Source of the DNA: Polydactylus sextarius
Lineage: Eukaryota > Chordata > Actinopteri > Polynemidae
DNA: 64,000 nt
Assembly: GCA_016801845.1 (NCBI GenBank)
Contig: CM028931.1
Location: forward strand, 23,611,802 to 23,675,801
Direction: 5' to 3'
The translations under genes were made by a program, and so were the position numbers. The notes beneath the pieces were generated by a model. The model was not told the origin of the DNA. It was given only the letters and a program-made list of their open reading frames with translations, and did no database searches. Below are positions 24,601 to 37,450 of the stretch, in pieces (position 1 is the stretch's first letter; the number at the start of each line of letters is the position of its first letter).

Positions 24601-26000
24601 ACACGTTTCGCAAAATCAAAATGAAGATATTTAACGAATATAACCAGGATGTATCAGTGTGCAACTGAACACACTCCATACTGAAATCAGTTCTCTCTGC
24701 TTGAAACTAGAAGCTGTAAAAAAAAAAAAAAAAAAAAGTGTAGTTTTATTTTATTCCTCTGGAGTTCTGCTCGTCTTCTCCGCTTGTGTTCCTTGTCTCC
24801 GAGGTCCAGGGATTGAAGAGTTAGCGATGATGAGACTCACCAGACTGCACAGGAATAACACAACGCCACAGCCTCTCTCTGACTCCTCCATCTATTGACA
24901 ATATGATTTGAAATGTCCGGTTTTCCTGGAGCCAAGGAGTGAAATAATGACCCAGAGAATGGTCGGTGGTACATGGTGGTGATTGGGGAGGGGTGACCGC
25001 CGTGTTGTGGTGGGTTTTTGGAAGCATCTGTTTCCTCCGTGTAATATGGACCCAATTAGGACAAGGCAGAGTGTCCTGGAGGGGTCTTATCAGTCCGAGA
25101 TGAAAGACATGAGAGTGATCAGTCGGCAGTGCTGTTTCTCTTCACTTCTCACCTTCAGATTCTTCCTTCTCTCATCATCTTTCGCTCTCTTTTTCCAGCT
25201 CTATGACGCCCATAAATATTTATACATTTATCCTAATAATCAGGTCCTGCGTATGCACGTCCGCGACCGTATGCTCATTATGCCGACCGTCTTTCATGTT
25301 CATTTACATCTTACTCCAGCTGTTTCCTGTCACCGTTCATGCACTTTTTTGAATTTTTAAACGTCGCGATGTTGACCCAGAAGACGAGGAACCTCTCGAG
25401 AGGCCTTCCCTCGAATCCGCAAACAAACGTGACTAAAACGACGATGGCGCGTTCGGATCCGGACGTCACGATCGAATGCAATTTGCGACTTTCCGCAATT
25501 GAAATACAAAGCGAATGAGTTTTATTTTGAAGGTGCCACAAAGCTGCGACATTCTGCTCCAAATATAGAGTTCGACAAACAACGTGATTTTAGTAAACTT
25601 GTCCCGTCGTGTAATTTAAAAGAAATAGCCCTTAAAGAAAATAAATCATTTTGCCTCTATTGTTTCTGGACAGCATTATTTAGCTGTAAAATAAAATAAA
25701 ATAAAGAGGCCAACCACAGAGCCTGGGTGAGCTGAGCTCAACTCTATAATTACCCAAGAGACACAGGGAGAGCTGAGAGAGAGAGAGAGGTGGTCATTTA
25801 GATGGGATGTTAATTGTAATTACCATCCTTGTGGAATGTTGCCATAGCAACCTTAGCCACCATTGGTCTCGGCTTGACCATGCAGGATGGATGTGTGTGT
25901 GCAACAAAGGACAAACGAAAAGACTCAAATGTCCAAAAACTAAGAGTCTCCTATGTTCAGTCCGTCGTTATATGTTGCCCCGGAGACAAGATGGTGCATG
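24601..26000. other. Non-coding, no gene recognised
   Basis: Poly-A at 24719-24737. Unique AT-rich stretches (25200-25290 with AAATATTTATACATTTATCC). No exon supported. Confidence 0.45.
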
Positions 26001-26009
26001 TCTGTGGCG

Positions 26010-26745
26010 CAAGAATTCATTTGCACTATTGAAGTCATTTGTTCAGACGTTAGTGGTAATTTGTTTGCACGTTTTTGCAATTCGTTCAATCGTTTGAGTA
26101 GTTTGTTCGCACATTCTAGTAATTGAGTCGCACATTTTAGCAGTTCGGTTGCACGTTTTAGCAACTCGTTCGCACATTTTTGCAATTCGTTCGCCGGTAA
26201 TGTGCACGTTTTAGTCACTTGCTTGCACATTTTAGTAATTTGTTCACACGTTAGAGTAGTTTGTTCGCACATTTTAGTCATTTGTCCACATGCGGAAGTA
26301 ATTTGTTTGCACTTTTTGGTAAAACATGCGCACGTTTTAGCAATTTGCTCAAACGTTTTTATAATTCGTTGGCACCTTTTAGTAATATGCATGCTTTAGT
26401 CACTTGTTTGCACATTTTCTTAAGTTGAGCACACATGTCAGTAGTTTGTTCACACATTTCAGTAATCAAGTTGCACATTTTGGTGATTCATTTGCACATT
26501 TTAGTCATTTGTTTGCACATTTTTTCGTTCAGATGCAGTTTGTAGCAGTTTGTTAGCATGTTTGACTCAGCTGTTTGCACATTTTGGTAATTTGTTCACA
26601 TAACTGAGCAGCTCGTTCGTACATTTGAGTCATTTGTTCACACGTGAAAGTAATTTGTCTGCATTTTTGAGTAAAACGCATGCACGCTTTAGTAAATTGT
26701 TCCTACATTTAAATCGTGAGGAATGAAATGAAATGAAATCGCTAA
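26010..26745 (+). repeat. Degenerate ~26-bp tandem repeat
   Basis: About 28 divergent copies of a theme reading GTTCGCACATTTTAGTAATTT, with spacing of about 24-28 bp. The minus-strand CEQITKMCEQ-type open frame at 25940-26392 is the repeat read in frame. Confidence 0.85.
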
Positions 26746-28720
26746 AAATAACTAGCCGTGAAGCATGTAGCTCAGTGTTAGCGCTTTATTTTCACTCTAG
26801 AATATGGGGGCACTCCAAATTTAGCGTTGGCTAAGGATGTAGCAGTTGGTTGTGATTGTATCGTATATTTATAACATTTATGAACTATTTTATTCATTTC
26901 ATTATTTATTATTGATGAAAATATAATATTTGCTTCTCTGTGGTAAATTTGGAGTGCCTTTGTATTCTAGCCATTATGTTAAATGAGCTGAAACATGGCG
27001 AGCGATATCCACTTTCCATAATAAAGCGCTAACGCTGGGAATATGTATGCTAATATAAGGAATAATTATAAACCAATTAGGCTTATTTTCCAGTATTATA
27101 TTCTAGGTATTCATTTATTAGCATTTTATTTTGTGTGGGAACAATTTCGTAGAAAAGTGAGCACATTTTGGGCACAATTCTTTCTCTCTTCGTGGCCTCT
27201 CCCAGGTTCCATACCTGTACTCGTATGTTTCCTTTTATCTTCACTCTCTCTGCTCCTTCACCTTTCCCTCCATCTATTTCTTGCTTTTTTTTTTCTCTCT
27301 CTCTCTCTCCACCGTCATCGGTCCCTCGTGCACACAGTGCCCGATGTTTTGCTTTCTGCTCCGCTGCTTCCTCCTCTCATGTCAGTCGTTAATCATACTC
27401 AAGTAGCTCACGGACAGAGTGTACTTACTCCGGTTTCTGTTTACCGACCGATGACTTTTCTGTTTTTTTTTTTTTGTTCCACATTCAGCATGTCGCTGCA
27501 CGTGTGAAGTGTACCTGTGATTCATTCACGGCATGCAAAATAAATTTAAAAAAAAATAGACTGCAAAGACTGTGTTCAGCTCATTAAGATTCATTCTTTC
27601 TGGGCCTGGAAGTTAGCGCTTTGTAGCGAGTGACGCCATCTTTGTTCGCTTCGCACCCCGTCCAGCAGATTAACGACACCGCCGACTACGACGAGGTCCG
27701 TGACATCGGGGGTTAACGCGCAGTCGTGCATCTGCATCTGTCTTCCTCCCGTTTTTTCTTTCTCTCACACGAACTCTGGTCCAAGTTTTACCATGGGAGA
27801 CTGACTTCAGTGGCAGTGATCTGGTGTGGTTATAAAAGACGTATTAAATGGACCTTGCACGCCCTGCCAAACAAACATACTTGACTCTCGCATGTTATCT
27901 CGTTGCCCAGCACGATTTCTGTTTACCGCTTCCTGTCGACTTGCTGTTTGCAGAGCGAGATGGAGCTATTACCGGTTACAGTAGGTATAAGACACAAGAA
28001 GTGATGGCTTCTACGTGCTCTAATATCCCATTTTTAAGGATACAAACTCCATTCATTACCACAGCGACCTGATATATTACAATGACCCCCCCAATGATCT
28101 ACTGGGTAATACAAACCGGAGATAAAAGCCTTCCTAACAGACCTGCTACGGTAAATGAGGGTTTAATCTAAATATATGCTGATAAAGGGCCCCGCTAACA
28201 AACAGCAACCGGGACAGCTATTTAGAAAGAAGGGCAGCGACCTAAAACAACATTAGCTTCCGTCAGCTCTAACGGGACTGTTGAGTTAATCAAGCAAATC
28301 CAGTTAGAAAAGAGAAAAGGGACTGAGTGAACGTACAAATAGCAAACAAGCTCATTAATAATTAGTGCACTTGCATAAACCCTTGTAATGCGTTAGAAAG
28401 CTGCCCACGTCTTTAGCGTTAGCGGGTCAAATTTGACCTATATGTGATTTAACTGATGCTACTACAGAATGGCAGTGACAACGTCAAACAAACAAACCTT
28501 ATTTATAGATGTCAATGTTCATTTTTAGTCAAAGTGTATCCACAGAGCAACCCCACAGCTTTTAGGTGATGGGTTCCTGCCCAGGTCATATTTGACCCGT
28601 AAGACCACGAATGTCTTTTATTTATTTATTTTTTAGAGACCTTCAGAAGTAACAAAAATGGTGAAGTCTTTTGTTGGGTTAAAATTTCTGAGGATATCAT
28701 GTTCTAATATAAAAAAAAAA
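26746..28720. other. Mostly unique non-coding sequence
   Basis: No gene identified. An inverted pair of GCGCTTTATT/AATAAAGCGC segments lies near 26779 and 27021, about 240 bp apart. A possible short coding segment at 27669-27716 is listed separately. A poly-A/T-rich stretch occurs at 27535-27560. Confidence 0.45.
27669..27716 (+). other. Weak candidate terminal coding exon (16 codons)
   Basis: After CACCCCGTCCAGCAG the frame ATT AAC GAC ACC GCC GAC TAC GAC GAG GTC CGT GAC ATC GGG GGT ends in TAA. Eleven of the first thirteen third positions are C or G, unlike the surrounding AT-leaning DNA. The peptide (INDTADYDEVRDIGG) is not one I recognise and no upstream exon was found. The opposite strand is also open here. 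Confidence 0.15.
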
Positions 28721-28724
28721 AGTG

Positions 28725-29245
28725 TTTTTATGATATGATACAATACAACACGATATGATACGACACGATATGATACGATACGATATGATACAATATGATA
28801 TGATACGATAAAATACGATATGATATGATATCATGCGATATGATATGATACAATACGATATATGATACGATATGATAAGATACGATATGATAAGAGACGA
28901 TATGATACAATACGATAAGATATGATATGATACGATACAATACGATATGATATGATGCAATATGATATGATACGATACGTCAGGACATGATACAATACAA
29001 CACGATGCAACACGACATGATATAATACGACACATTATACAATATGATATGACACGATATGATCGATACGATATGATACGATACAATACAATATGATATG
29101 ACACGATATATGACATGATACAATACAACACATATTGTGTTGTATCGTAACACGATACGATATGATACGATACAACACGAAACGATATAAAACAATATGA
29201 TCCGACACGGTACAACACGACACGATTCAACACAATTTTAACATA
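28725..29245 (-). repeat. Pentamer-based array (GATAC/GATAT/GATGC), array 1
   Basis: More than 100 pentamer steps of the GATAC, GATAT and AATAC kind. It is open on the minus strand in all frames as Tyr/Ile/Ser/Val-rich peptides. A small perfect palindrome (ATACAACACA, TAT, TGTGTTGTAT) interrupts it near 29124-29146. Confidence 0.92.
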
Positions 29246-30130
29246 CCCAAACTGGAAAACGGGTCAAATTTGAACCTATCACAATACATTATGGTCAAGG
29301 CAAAATGTTAGGTGAAAGATGAAGTTTAATCTTACCCTAACGCTAATAAATTGCGACAAAAAAATCTGAAAAAATCTGTGTAGAAGTCAGGATAAAACTA
29401 TAATTTTAAAAATATTCTAAATCTTAAAGAGGTCAATTCATTTTTGATGCGGTCAAAAAAGCATTTATATTTGAAAAAAAGTCCTAACAGATTATTAATC
29501 AGACCTGAAATCAAAAATACAAAAGACGAGTGAATCAACATCTCGATTAATGTCTCGTGTCATCGTCTCGGTGACCTTGATTTTCTGCTTTCGCTGTTTG
29601 TTATTTCTAAATTCTCTTTTTGGAAAGTTCACAGTTTCAGAAGATGCAAATTAGCTATAAAAACCAATGATCCGTACCAGAACAACTTTTAGCCTAAACT
29701 TTGTTTTACATCTTGCACGAGTGTGGCCGGTCAGGAACAGGATACGCACAGATTGCAGCAATTTCACCACTAAACAGAATCCCATTTTATTCACAAGGAC
29801 CACTGAGAGGGATGAAGGGGGGGAAAAGCTGTAAGCACCTGATGTATCGGCCCATTCTCTGACCTGCTACTTTGATCAGATGAACTCTGTTTTTTAATAG
29901 GAAACATATGTGGAGGGGAAAAGCCCCGAGAGAACGAAGCTGAGATGCTGGTAAATAAAAAAGGTCCAATGCTTTTCTAGTGTAACCACGCAAGACGGAA
30001 CAAATGAGAACGCTGGCGTTAAATATTCGTCCTTCAAATTGAATTACAGTTAAGTGAAAGCAAACAGTAGCAGAGACACATGTACCTTTGTGTACCATGT
30101 ACCATGTAAGTATTATAGTATATATATATA
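29246..30130. other. Unique spacer between pentamer arrays
   Basis: No gene recognised. Contains a short (TA)n at 30118-30134 immediately before array 2. Confidence 0.45.
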
Positions 30131-30139
30131 TATATTTCT

Positions 30140-30965
30140 TTGATATGACACCACACGACACAAAACGACACGTTATGATATTATAATATTACATGTTACG
30201 GCGTGATACAGCGTGATACGACACAATATGATATGATACGAAATGACACAACACGACACGATACAACATAACACGATGTGATACGACACAATATGATACG
30301 ATATGATACAAGACGACATGATGCGACACGATACGATACAATGCAACGCAGTCTGATACAACACGATACGATACGACACGATACACAATATAACACCATA
30401 TGATACCATATGTTACAACATGATACAATGTGATAAAACGAGATACAACACAATACAACATGATACGATACAACACAATACAATATGATACGATACGATG
30501 CGACACGATATGATACAACGCGTTATGATACGATGCGATATGACACGATACACAGTATGACACCATGCGATACGATATGTTACGATATGTATACGATACA
30601 ATATGATGCAACATGATACGACACGATATGATACAATATGATGTGACACAATACGACACAATATGTTACGACGCGAGGTCATTTCATTTTTGGTAGTGAC
30701 GAAAAAAGCATTTTTCTAACTTGATTAAATGGCCTATTCATTGACACGATACGATACGACACAACGACATAACGACACAATACAACACTGTGATACAATA
30801 TTTCATACAACATGATGATGCAATCATTTATTTGTATTCTCTTACAAACTTTATGGGATCTAACGGGAGTGTCCTTTGCTATGTTACAATACGATACATT
30901 GCCATTCACTGTGATACAAAACGCTATGTTAGTTGCGTAGTTTTATCACGATACGTTACAATATT
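30140..30965 (-). repeat. Pentamer-based array 2, decaying at its right end
   Basis: The same GATAC/GACAC/GATAT pentamers as array 1 to about 30675, then fragments (30742-30800, 30885-30965) mixed with unique sequence. Minus-strand open frames rich in YRIVSYH are repeat translation. Confidence 0.9.
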
Positions 30966-31414
30966 TTATTCGTATTTTCTGCTAACCAGCAGGTCCGTAT
31001 GCACTGTAGTCCACCAACATTTGACTGACCAGTGGTCTCTGTGAAGCTCTGCTGCCGGCGTCATGCTATATAGATTTTCATTTGGGACTCTGTGTGCAGC
31101 AGCGGACGAGGACACTGCTCCTGTCATGTCCAATCAGCTCGCCTGTTCTTCTTCATCTAACCTCCTTTTCTGTCCGCCACAGATCCTGACCTGGCATCCA
31201 CTCTACACACACAGTTACACTCAAACTGTTATATCTCGACTTAAATTTGAATCAAAGCCCGCTTTGATGTCAAGGAACGTTATAGTTTTACATTACGTAA
31301 CGGCGATGAAAAAAAATCAACCCGCTAACGACATGACTGTGGACCAAACATATTATTGTGTCCTGTCCACTGATGTTAGCATCTCGTCTTTAAGTTGACT
31401 CTCTCAGTTGAACT

Positions 31415-32372
31415 CTCTCAACGCTTCAAATGAAGAAGGGGGATTAGAAATTTCCCAGCGTGCACCAGGGCAAGGATGCGGTGGTCGATAAAGTTAGTGA
31501 TCTAATTAATAAACTAATCGATACCTTTAACTTAGTAAGCTAACTTATAGTTAACCGCTAATCAATAATGTTTGTTAGCGTTAGCTTGGCGATGGCTAGT
31601 CGTCGCTTTGCTAACGTTTTCCATTCGTCTGATAACAAGACTGATAGTGACAAGATCTCTGATATAAAAGAACATCTCGTCATTTTTTAATCAATCGCCA
31701 ACTTTATCGGAAAACAAACGAGTCTGTAGACGCCATCTTTGTTTGTTTGTAGTCATTCAGCAGTCATGGAGAGTCATTGTGGCGTCGTCTTTACGTGGCA
31801 GCTAGCAATGACTTCTGATGACGTGTAACGGTAAAGTAGAGGTGACTCATTTTCTAGAGGAATGTTTTCACCTCTACCACTCAACACTTTAGCCGTGTTT
31901 CCACCGACGATTTTTCTTGTAACGCTTAGGGGCCAGGAACAAGTCACCTCACTTGGCCCTTGTAACGTCTGTGTCTCCACCGAGGGTCATTTGTGATAGT
32001 TTCAACTGCATCGCTTCGTTCGCTTCTTTTTATAGAAACTATTTATTGATACGCTTCTGTCGCTGGGTTTTAAAAAACAGCGCTTTTTCGTTGACTGCGT
32101 CACGTGCCGTCTTGAGTTACAACCAGTCACCGACTAGTTACCTTTAAACCCCGCCCAAGACCTTTTCGGGGTGAAAAACGTTCCTACCCTTCGCAGGGAC
32201 TTTTTTTGGCTGATAAAGGTTCCTCTGGTGGAGTCACGCACCAACGGACAAGTTCTCGTATTATTACCCGGAGGTTCCTGCGGTGGAAACAGCCTATTTG
32301 TTTCAAGGGATGAGGGGTAGGGGTAAGTGAAGGGTAAGGGTAAGGGGTAAAAAAGAGAAATGGGTTGGCCTA
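31415..32372 (-). mobile_element. Non-autonomous DNA transposon copy (AGGGCCAATCCCATTTCT family), interrupted
   Basis: Inverted copy of the family represented by 57445-58207. It shares GAAATTTCCCAGCGTGCACC, the GTTAGCGTTAGCTT-rich interior, GACGCCATCTTTGTTTGTTT, and a terminal GAGAAATGGGTTGGCC. It is split by a 406-bp second element at 31891-32296. The outer left end is truncated relative to the full copy. Confidence 0.8.
31891..32296. mobile_element. Nested short DNA transposon with 3-bp target duplication
   Basis: Begins AGCCGTGTTTCCACCG and ends CGGTGGAAACAGCCTA, an inverted repeat with an 11-bp perfect core (TGTTTCCACCG). TTT flanks both ends (31888-31890 and 32297-32299). The same family at 32625-32640 and 35868-35885 shows uninterrupted CACTTTGTTTCAAGGGAT, confirming an empty target site. 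No coding capacity. A 3-bp duplication fits PIF/Harbinger-type insertion length, but the superfamily is unproven. Confidence 0.82.
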
Positions 32373-32454
32373 AAGTCCACTGCTCTGACCCAACAGGTCC
32401 AAGGGTTTTCGGATGGTGACTTCCACTGAAACGCGAGACTAACGTAAACAAATC

Positions 32455-32690
32455 TCATGTTGGTATTTAATCAATCGCCAACTCGATCGGAAAAGACGCC
32501 GTCTTTGTTTGTTTGTCATGATTCGGTCGTCACGGAGACACGTCGCGTCGTCTTTACGACTTCTGATGACGGTAACGGTAAAGTTGAGGTGTCTCGTTTC
32601 CTGGAGGAATGTTTTCACCCCTCGACACTTTGTTTCAAGGGATATGGGGTAGGGGTAAATAAGATAGTCAAATGGGATTGGCCCTGTGTG
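32455..32690 (-). mobile_element. Partial inverted copy of the CCCATTTCT-ended transposon
   Basis: Starts within AATCAATCGCCAACTCGATC and runs through GGAATGTTTTCACCCCTCGA to GTCAAATGGGATTGGCCCTG. It keeps the terminal inverted repeat on the right and lacks the other half. Confidence 0.8.
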
Positions 32691-35505
32691 TGGAAACAGA
32701 AGCTCTTCCTCTTGTTTCCCTCTTTCCTCCATCTATTCCCATCTTTCTTCCTGCTCACCCACTTTCTTTGTCTTGCCTGTGTTTCCTTGCGACTACGCCG
32801 ACACACAGTGTGTTGTGCGCGTGCCGCGACGTAACCCAAACGAAAACATCCTCGTCTTCCGCGTCCAAGTGTTTTCGAGTCTTGAAAAGCGGCCAGCGCT
32901 CCGCGTTAGCAATAACTCGCCTTTGATTTCGCGTTCACGATTCATGTTCGCATTTTCCGTCTCGGGTCAAGTTTTGATGTCTCTGCACAGACGTTGCACT
33001 TGATGTCTGACTCCCCCCCACCCTCGCCCCCGTTCTCTCTTTTCCATTTCTGTCAAACCACGCTTGCATGAAAGCCGTGCGCTAATGAATAAATGAATTA
33101 ATTAGACCTTGTTTGATCCGCCGCCATCATCGGGCTTCTCTCCCCTTTGGTAATGACCTCAATAATGGTGCTGACTTTAATGGGATTTTAATTGATTTGG
33201 CTGATTTAGTTTTCTGGTTTGTATGCGTCCTGGTGTCCTCCGACAGAGGTGAGCGCAGGAAGTGATCCTTGACTGTTCAAAACATTAACGTCTCAGCGAT
33301 TGGAAGATCGGTGGTTGGAAACGTATCCCCAAATTTTTGCCATGAAAAAAAGGGACCGCGGTACGGTTCGTCTGAAGTGCACAGTGTGTACACATGAAGC
33401 GTTCTGTTTTTTTTACAGTTTTATGCAGGAGCGGTTTCTGATAGGGGCGATGTTGGCCATTGCCCAGGGCGGCATTGTGGGACAACAACATGCCAGGGCA
33501 TTTTTTTTATAACATGTGCAACGATCGGTTTTCTAATACCCGTTTGCGGCAGCGGGGAAGGAGGAGGGAGCGGCGGATTCAGCAGCTATAGGCACGCATC
33601 TGATACCAACTAATACCATTAGTTGGCTCAATAAATCACACCAGTTGCTGCTTCCAAATAAAACACATTTCATTCATAATTTTGTGAATCCAAGACTATA
33701 ATATCACAATTTTTTTTCTGAATAAAACTGGACAAAATGGGTCTTATATGGTTCTAGTTCTGTGACCTTCCCTGGTTTTATGACTGCCAAGCAGTGAACG
33801 TCTGAGAAAGGACTGAGACCCCATCACAGCTTAAGTGTACCAGAAAGACAACCCCAGTCCTCATTCACAATGTAAACACAAACAGAACTGAGTCTGTTTT
33901 CCGTTGGTCCACTTTTAGGAGACTGAGTTCGGATCATTTAAAAGAGACCAAGCGGGAAAACACCCTTAGATGTTGAACGTTGAAGGGAACTGCACTTGCA
34001 GGTGTTTTAATCACATGAGGGTAGACCTGAGAGTCATTGACCCCCCCTTAAGTTATTAGGGTCAAATGGCTCCAGGTTTAATCTCCTGGGTAAGGATCTC
34101 AGGACTCCAAAATGTGGACACTATTGTCCTCCAAGGAGTGTAGTGTCCCTTCTCCTTCAGGTACAGACATACTGCTAAGTCTTGTCCTGATGATTGTTTG
34201 TTGGTTGTTTGGTTTCACCCGTTGTACAGGTCTGAGCACTCGCTGTGTTGTACGACATACACCGGATCGCTCAACTTGTCTTGTGAACCAGATTCGCACG
34301 GGACTAGTATTATCACGCGGCATCTGTGTTTGGCAAAATATGGTAAGCGATTTGCGGTGGAATTTCTTTGCACATTTACAAATTACAGACATGGTCGCGT
34401 TCGCATGGGATTAAGATCATACAGACATCCTCCACAATTTTTACAAATTACCAGAGCTCAAACTAACAACACAAATATTTATGATTTCTTACTTCTTAAG
34501 ATTTAGAAGAGAAGCGTATCAAATAGAATGTAATGTATGTTGATGCGCCGTTAAAGAGAGATAGGTACAAAGAGTTCAGTCAGAAAGCTCTTTGTGGAAA
34601 CTCCCTCCCCTCGTTCGCGGGGGGAAAATGAAGCATTAGAGTGTGTGCTGGCATCGCAGAGACGAGATGAAAAGAGCTCCTGACTCCAGTCGCCGAGATC
34701 TCCTCCTGCTGCGTTTGATCCTGTCTTCCGGTCGGCTGGCTACTCCGAGAACAGCGCGCCGAGCCAAGGCCTCGGTCGGGGAATTAGCATGGAAGAGAGT
34801 AGAGAATAGCTTTCATAAGCTACAAACATACCCCCTCCACCACCCAAAGGGCACACACACACACACAGAAACACACCATCACATAACACGCACGGCAAAC
34901 ATAAATACATAAATAAATAAATACATAAATGAATATAATCGCCCCGCGTTTGACGGAAGTGACAGCACCAGCATGAAATAGAAATAGACTTCCTACTTGT
35001 TCAAATTAAACACATCCGTGGTCAGCAGCGTAGGAGAAAGCAGCCACCGCCAACGTAGCGTCGCTGTAGGTAAACGCTAATGTACTTATTTATGACGGAT
35101 GCTGGAACAATAGCGGATATCCGCCCTCGGAAGCTTATCGCCGCAGGCGCCGGCGTTAATCACAGGCGGACGACGACCATGAATCTGTCACGGGCAATTA
35201 CGAAGAGAAGAGAACGATGCTGAGTGATGTAATGAGGAGATTTCGGTTCCCGTATTTCGGGATTGGAGAGCAAAATGTTCGAGCTGAAGCTGAAGCTAAA
35301 GTCCTCAGTGGCGCCGCCACTGAGGCCACGGCCACAAAAGCCGATATTAGGCGACCGTCCGCACGAAAAGTTATCGGTTAAACGTCATCTCCGCAGACTT
35401 CAGGACATACGCAGTGGTGTGAAAAAGTGTTCGCCCCCTTCACGATTTCTTATTTATTTATTTTTATTTTTTTGCACGTTTGCGACACTTAAATGTTTCA
35501 CATCA
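32691..35505. other. Mostly unique non-coding sequence
   Basis: No exon recognised on either strand. 33060-33215 is AT-rich with ATGAATTAATTAG and TTTTAATTGATTTGG motifs, typical of homeodomain-bound elements. A short (CA)n lies near 34852-34866. Confidence 0.45.
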
Positions 35506-35509
35506 TCCA

Positions 35510-35905
35510 ACAAATTTTGATGGAAATCGTCAGCAGTCGGCAAGCGATCGCTAAGCTAACGCTAACGTTAACGTTAACATTAATGGACATTTCCGATTAG
35601 CGGTTAGCCATAAGTTAGCTTAATGTGTTAAATGTATCGATTAGCTTATGAATTAAACTGCCATTTTTCTCGACAACTGCAGCATCCTCATACTGGTGCA
35701 TGCTGGGAAATTTCCCATACCCCCTTTTGAGGAGCTGGTCCCGAAATAGCTTCGTTTGGAGGGTTGTGCGGCCCCTCCCCTAAGTGGTGGAGCTAAGGGG
35801 TAGAAATGGGATTGGCCCTAAGGGTAGCGGTAAGTGAAGGGGTAGGGCAACGTTTTCACCCCTACCCCTCACCACTTTGTTTCAAGGGATAAGGTGTAAC
35901 ATCTT
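35510..35905 (+). mobile_element. Partial copy of the CCCATTTCT-ended transposon
   Basis: Interior GATCGCTAAGCTAACGCTAA through GGTGCATGCTGGGAAATTTC to GTAGAAATGGGATTGGCCCT near 35800-35820. A short reverse piece with CACTTTGTTTCAAGGGATAA follows. The left terminus is missing. Confidence 0.8.
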
Positions 35906-36655
35906 TAACGTCTTAAGTGCAGTTGAGCATTTAGTTGATCGTGTAACTTGTAGATCATAGATGTGGGAATTATACTTTTTCTCGAAAAACAAAAAAAAAA
36001 AAAAGAAGCGAATGAAATCAAAGTTGCTTGTGCATTCACCTTCCACCTTTGAAGTCCTTGCAAAATATCAGCTGACGTCTACACTGATGCAATTTTTTTC
36101 TTTTTTTTTTTTTTTTTTTTTGATCTTAAGGAAGCGAGAGCAAAGGGAAAGTGAGAAAAGATTAATATTGACGGAACACGCGGCCCACAGATTGACTAAA
36201 AGACTCAACATCCAGGTCAGTTACACAGGGTTTTTTTTTTTTTTATTTTTTTATTAAAATCTGCTTTATTCACTTTGATGCTTCCCACTGTGTCGCGTTC
36301 ATTTACATCAAAAGCGTTTACGTTGGGCTAATTAGCCGAGTAAAGTCTAAGATATCACGTTGCCTTGAGTAAATTCTGTCTGAGATTGTGCAGACGCGCG
36401 GGATTTAATTACGCTGAATTAGCAGTCTAGAAGGAGATGTGTAAAATTTGAATGTTCTCATTAACAATGAAATAGGAAATGCTTCTTTCAGCAGGAGAAA
36501 CTTGGCGAGGGGAAATGAAAGAATAAATGATATAAAGTGAAAAGAGAGCGAAGGGAAGAGCTGAATTCTTTATTTGTATCTCCAGATAATCATTCCGCAG
36601 GGAATTCACAGAATTCCCGTCTGTGCACCATTCCTTGACCTTTGACCTGTTCTCT
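35906..36655. other. Non-coding, homopolymer-rich
   Basis: Poly-A at 35990-36003, poly-T at 36092-36121 and 36228-36244. No gene recognised. Confidence 0.45.
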
Positions 36656-36659
36656 GAGA

Positions 36660-37450
36660 TTTTTTTTTTTTTTTTATCTGAGATGTTTCTTGTTTTGTTT
36701 TGGGTTTTTTTTTTTTTTTTTTTTTAATTAATTTTTTGTATTTTTTTTTTTATATCTTATATTTGGATTTTTTTTTTTTTACTATTTATTTTTATATATT
36801 TTTTTCATTTTCTGAAATTTTAATAGAAAATAATAAAATAACAATAACAATAATGTAAAATTTAATTCAACCAATAAAGTAATATTATATTATTAATATT
36901 AATATATTCATAATATTAATATTATAAATATATAAATACTATAAATACTATAAAAAATATAATATAAAAATCAATAAATACAAAAATATGAAATAATGTT
37001 AAATAAATTTATTTTAATTTATTATTACTAAATTAATTACAGAAAATCTATAATAATAATAATAACAATTATTATTATTTCTGGCATTTAATTTGAATAC
37101 ATATAAAATAATTTTAAGATGTATTAATGTATTTATTTTTAATTTATTATTATTATTATTATTATTATTACTTTCTATTAAAATGTTTCAACTGAAATAA
37201 ATATAAAATAATTCTGAAATAAATTATACAAATTCATTATCGTTAAATTAATTATATTATTAAAGTGTGACTTAGTTATTAATTGTAATTAAAATAAAAT
37301 GAATGACTTTATTTAATTTAATAGTTTTAGAATTAATATCATTGACTGATTATTGTAACATCTATTAGATCAATTCAACCATTAAATTATTCAAAAAAAA
37401 AAAAGATTAAATAAATTAAATTAAAAGTAATTTCTGACATTCTGAATTGT
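36660..37450. repeat. Extremely AT-rich low-complexity segment
   Basis: Nearly 800 bp with very few G or C: poly-T runs, then (ATT)n/(AAT)n-like sequence such as the (ATT)n near 37145-37170. Nothing coding. Confidence 0.9.

Noticed and set aside
25940..26392. 150-codon minus-strand frame with CEQITKMC repeats
   Set aside because: It is the ~26-bp degenerate repeat read in frame.
28697..30909. Minus-strand frames of up to 178 codons rich in Tyr, Ile, Val and Ser
   Set aside because: Pentamer array GATAC/GATAT lacks stop codons on the minus strand. No domain or signal.
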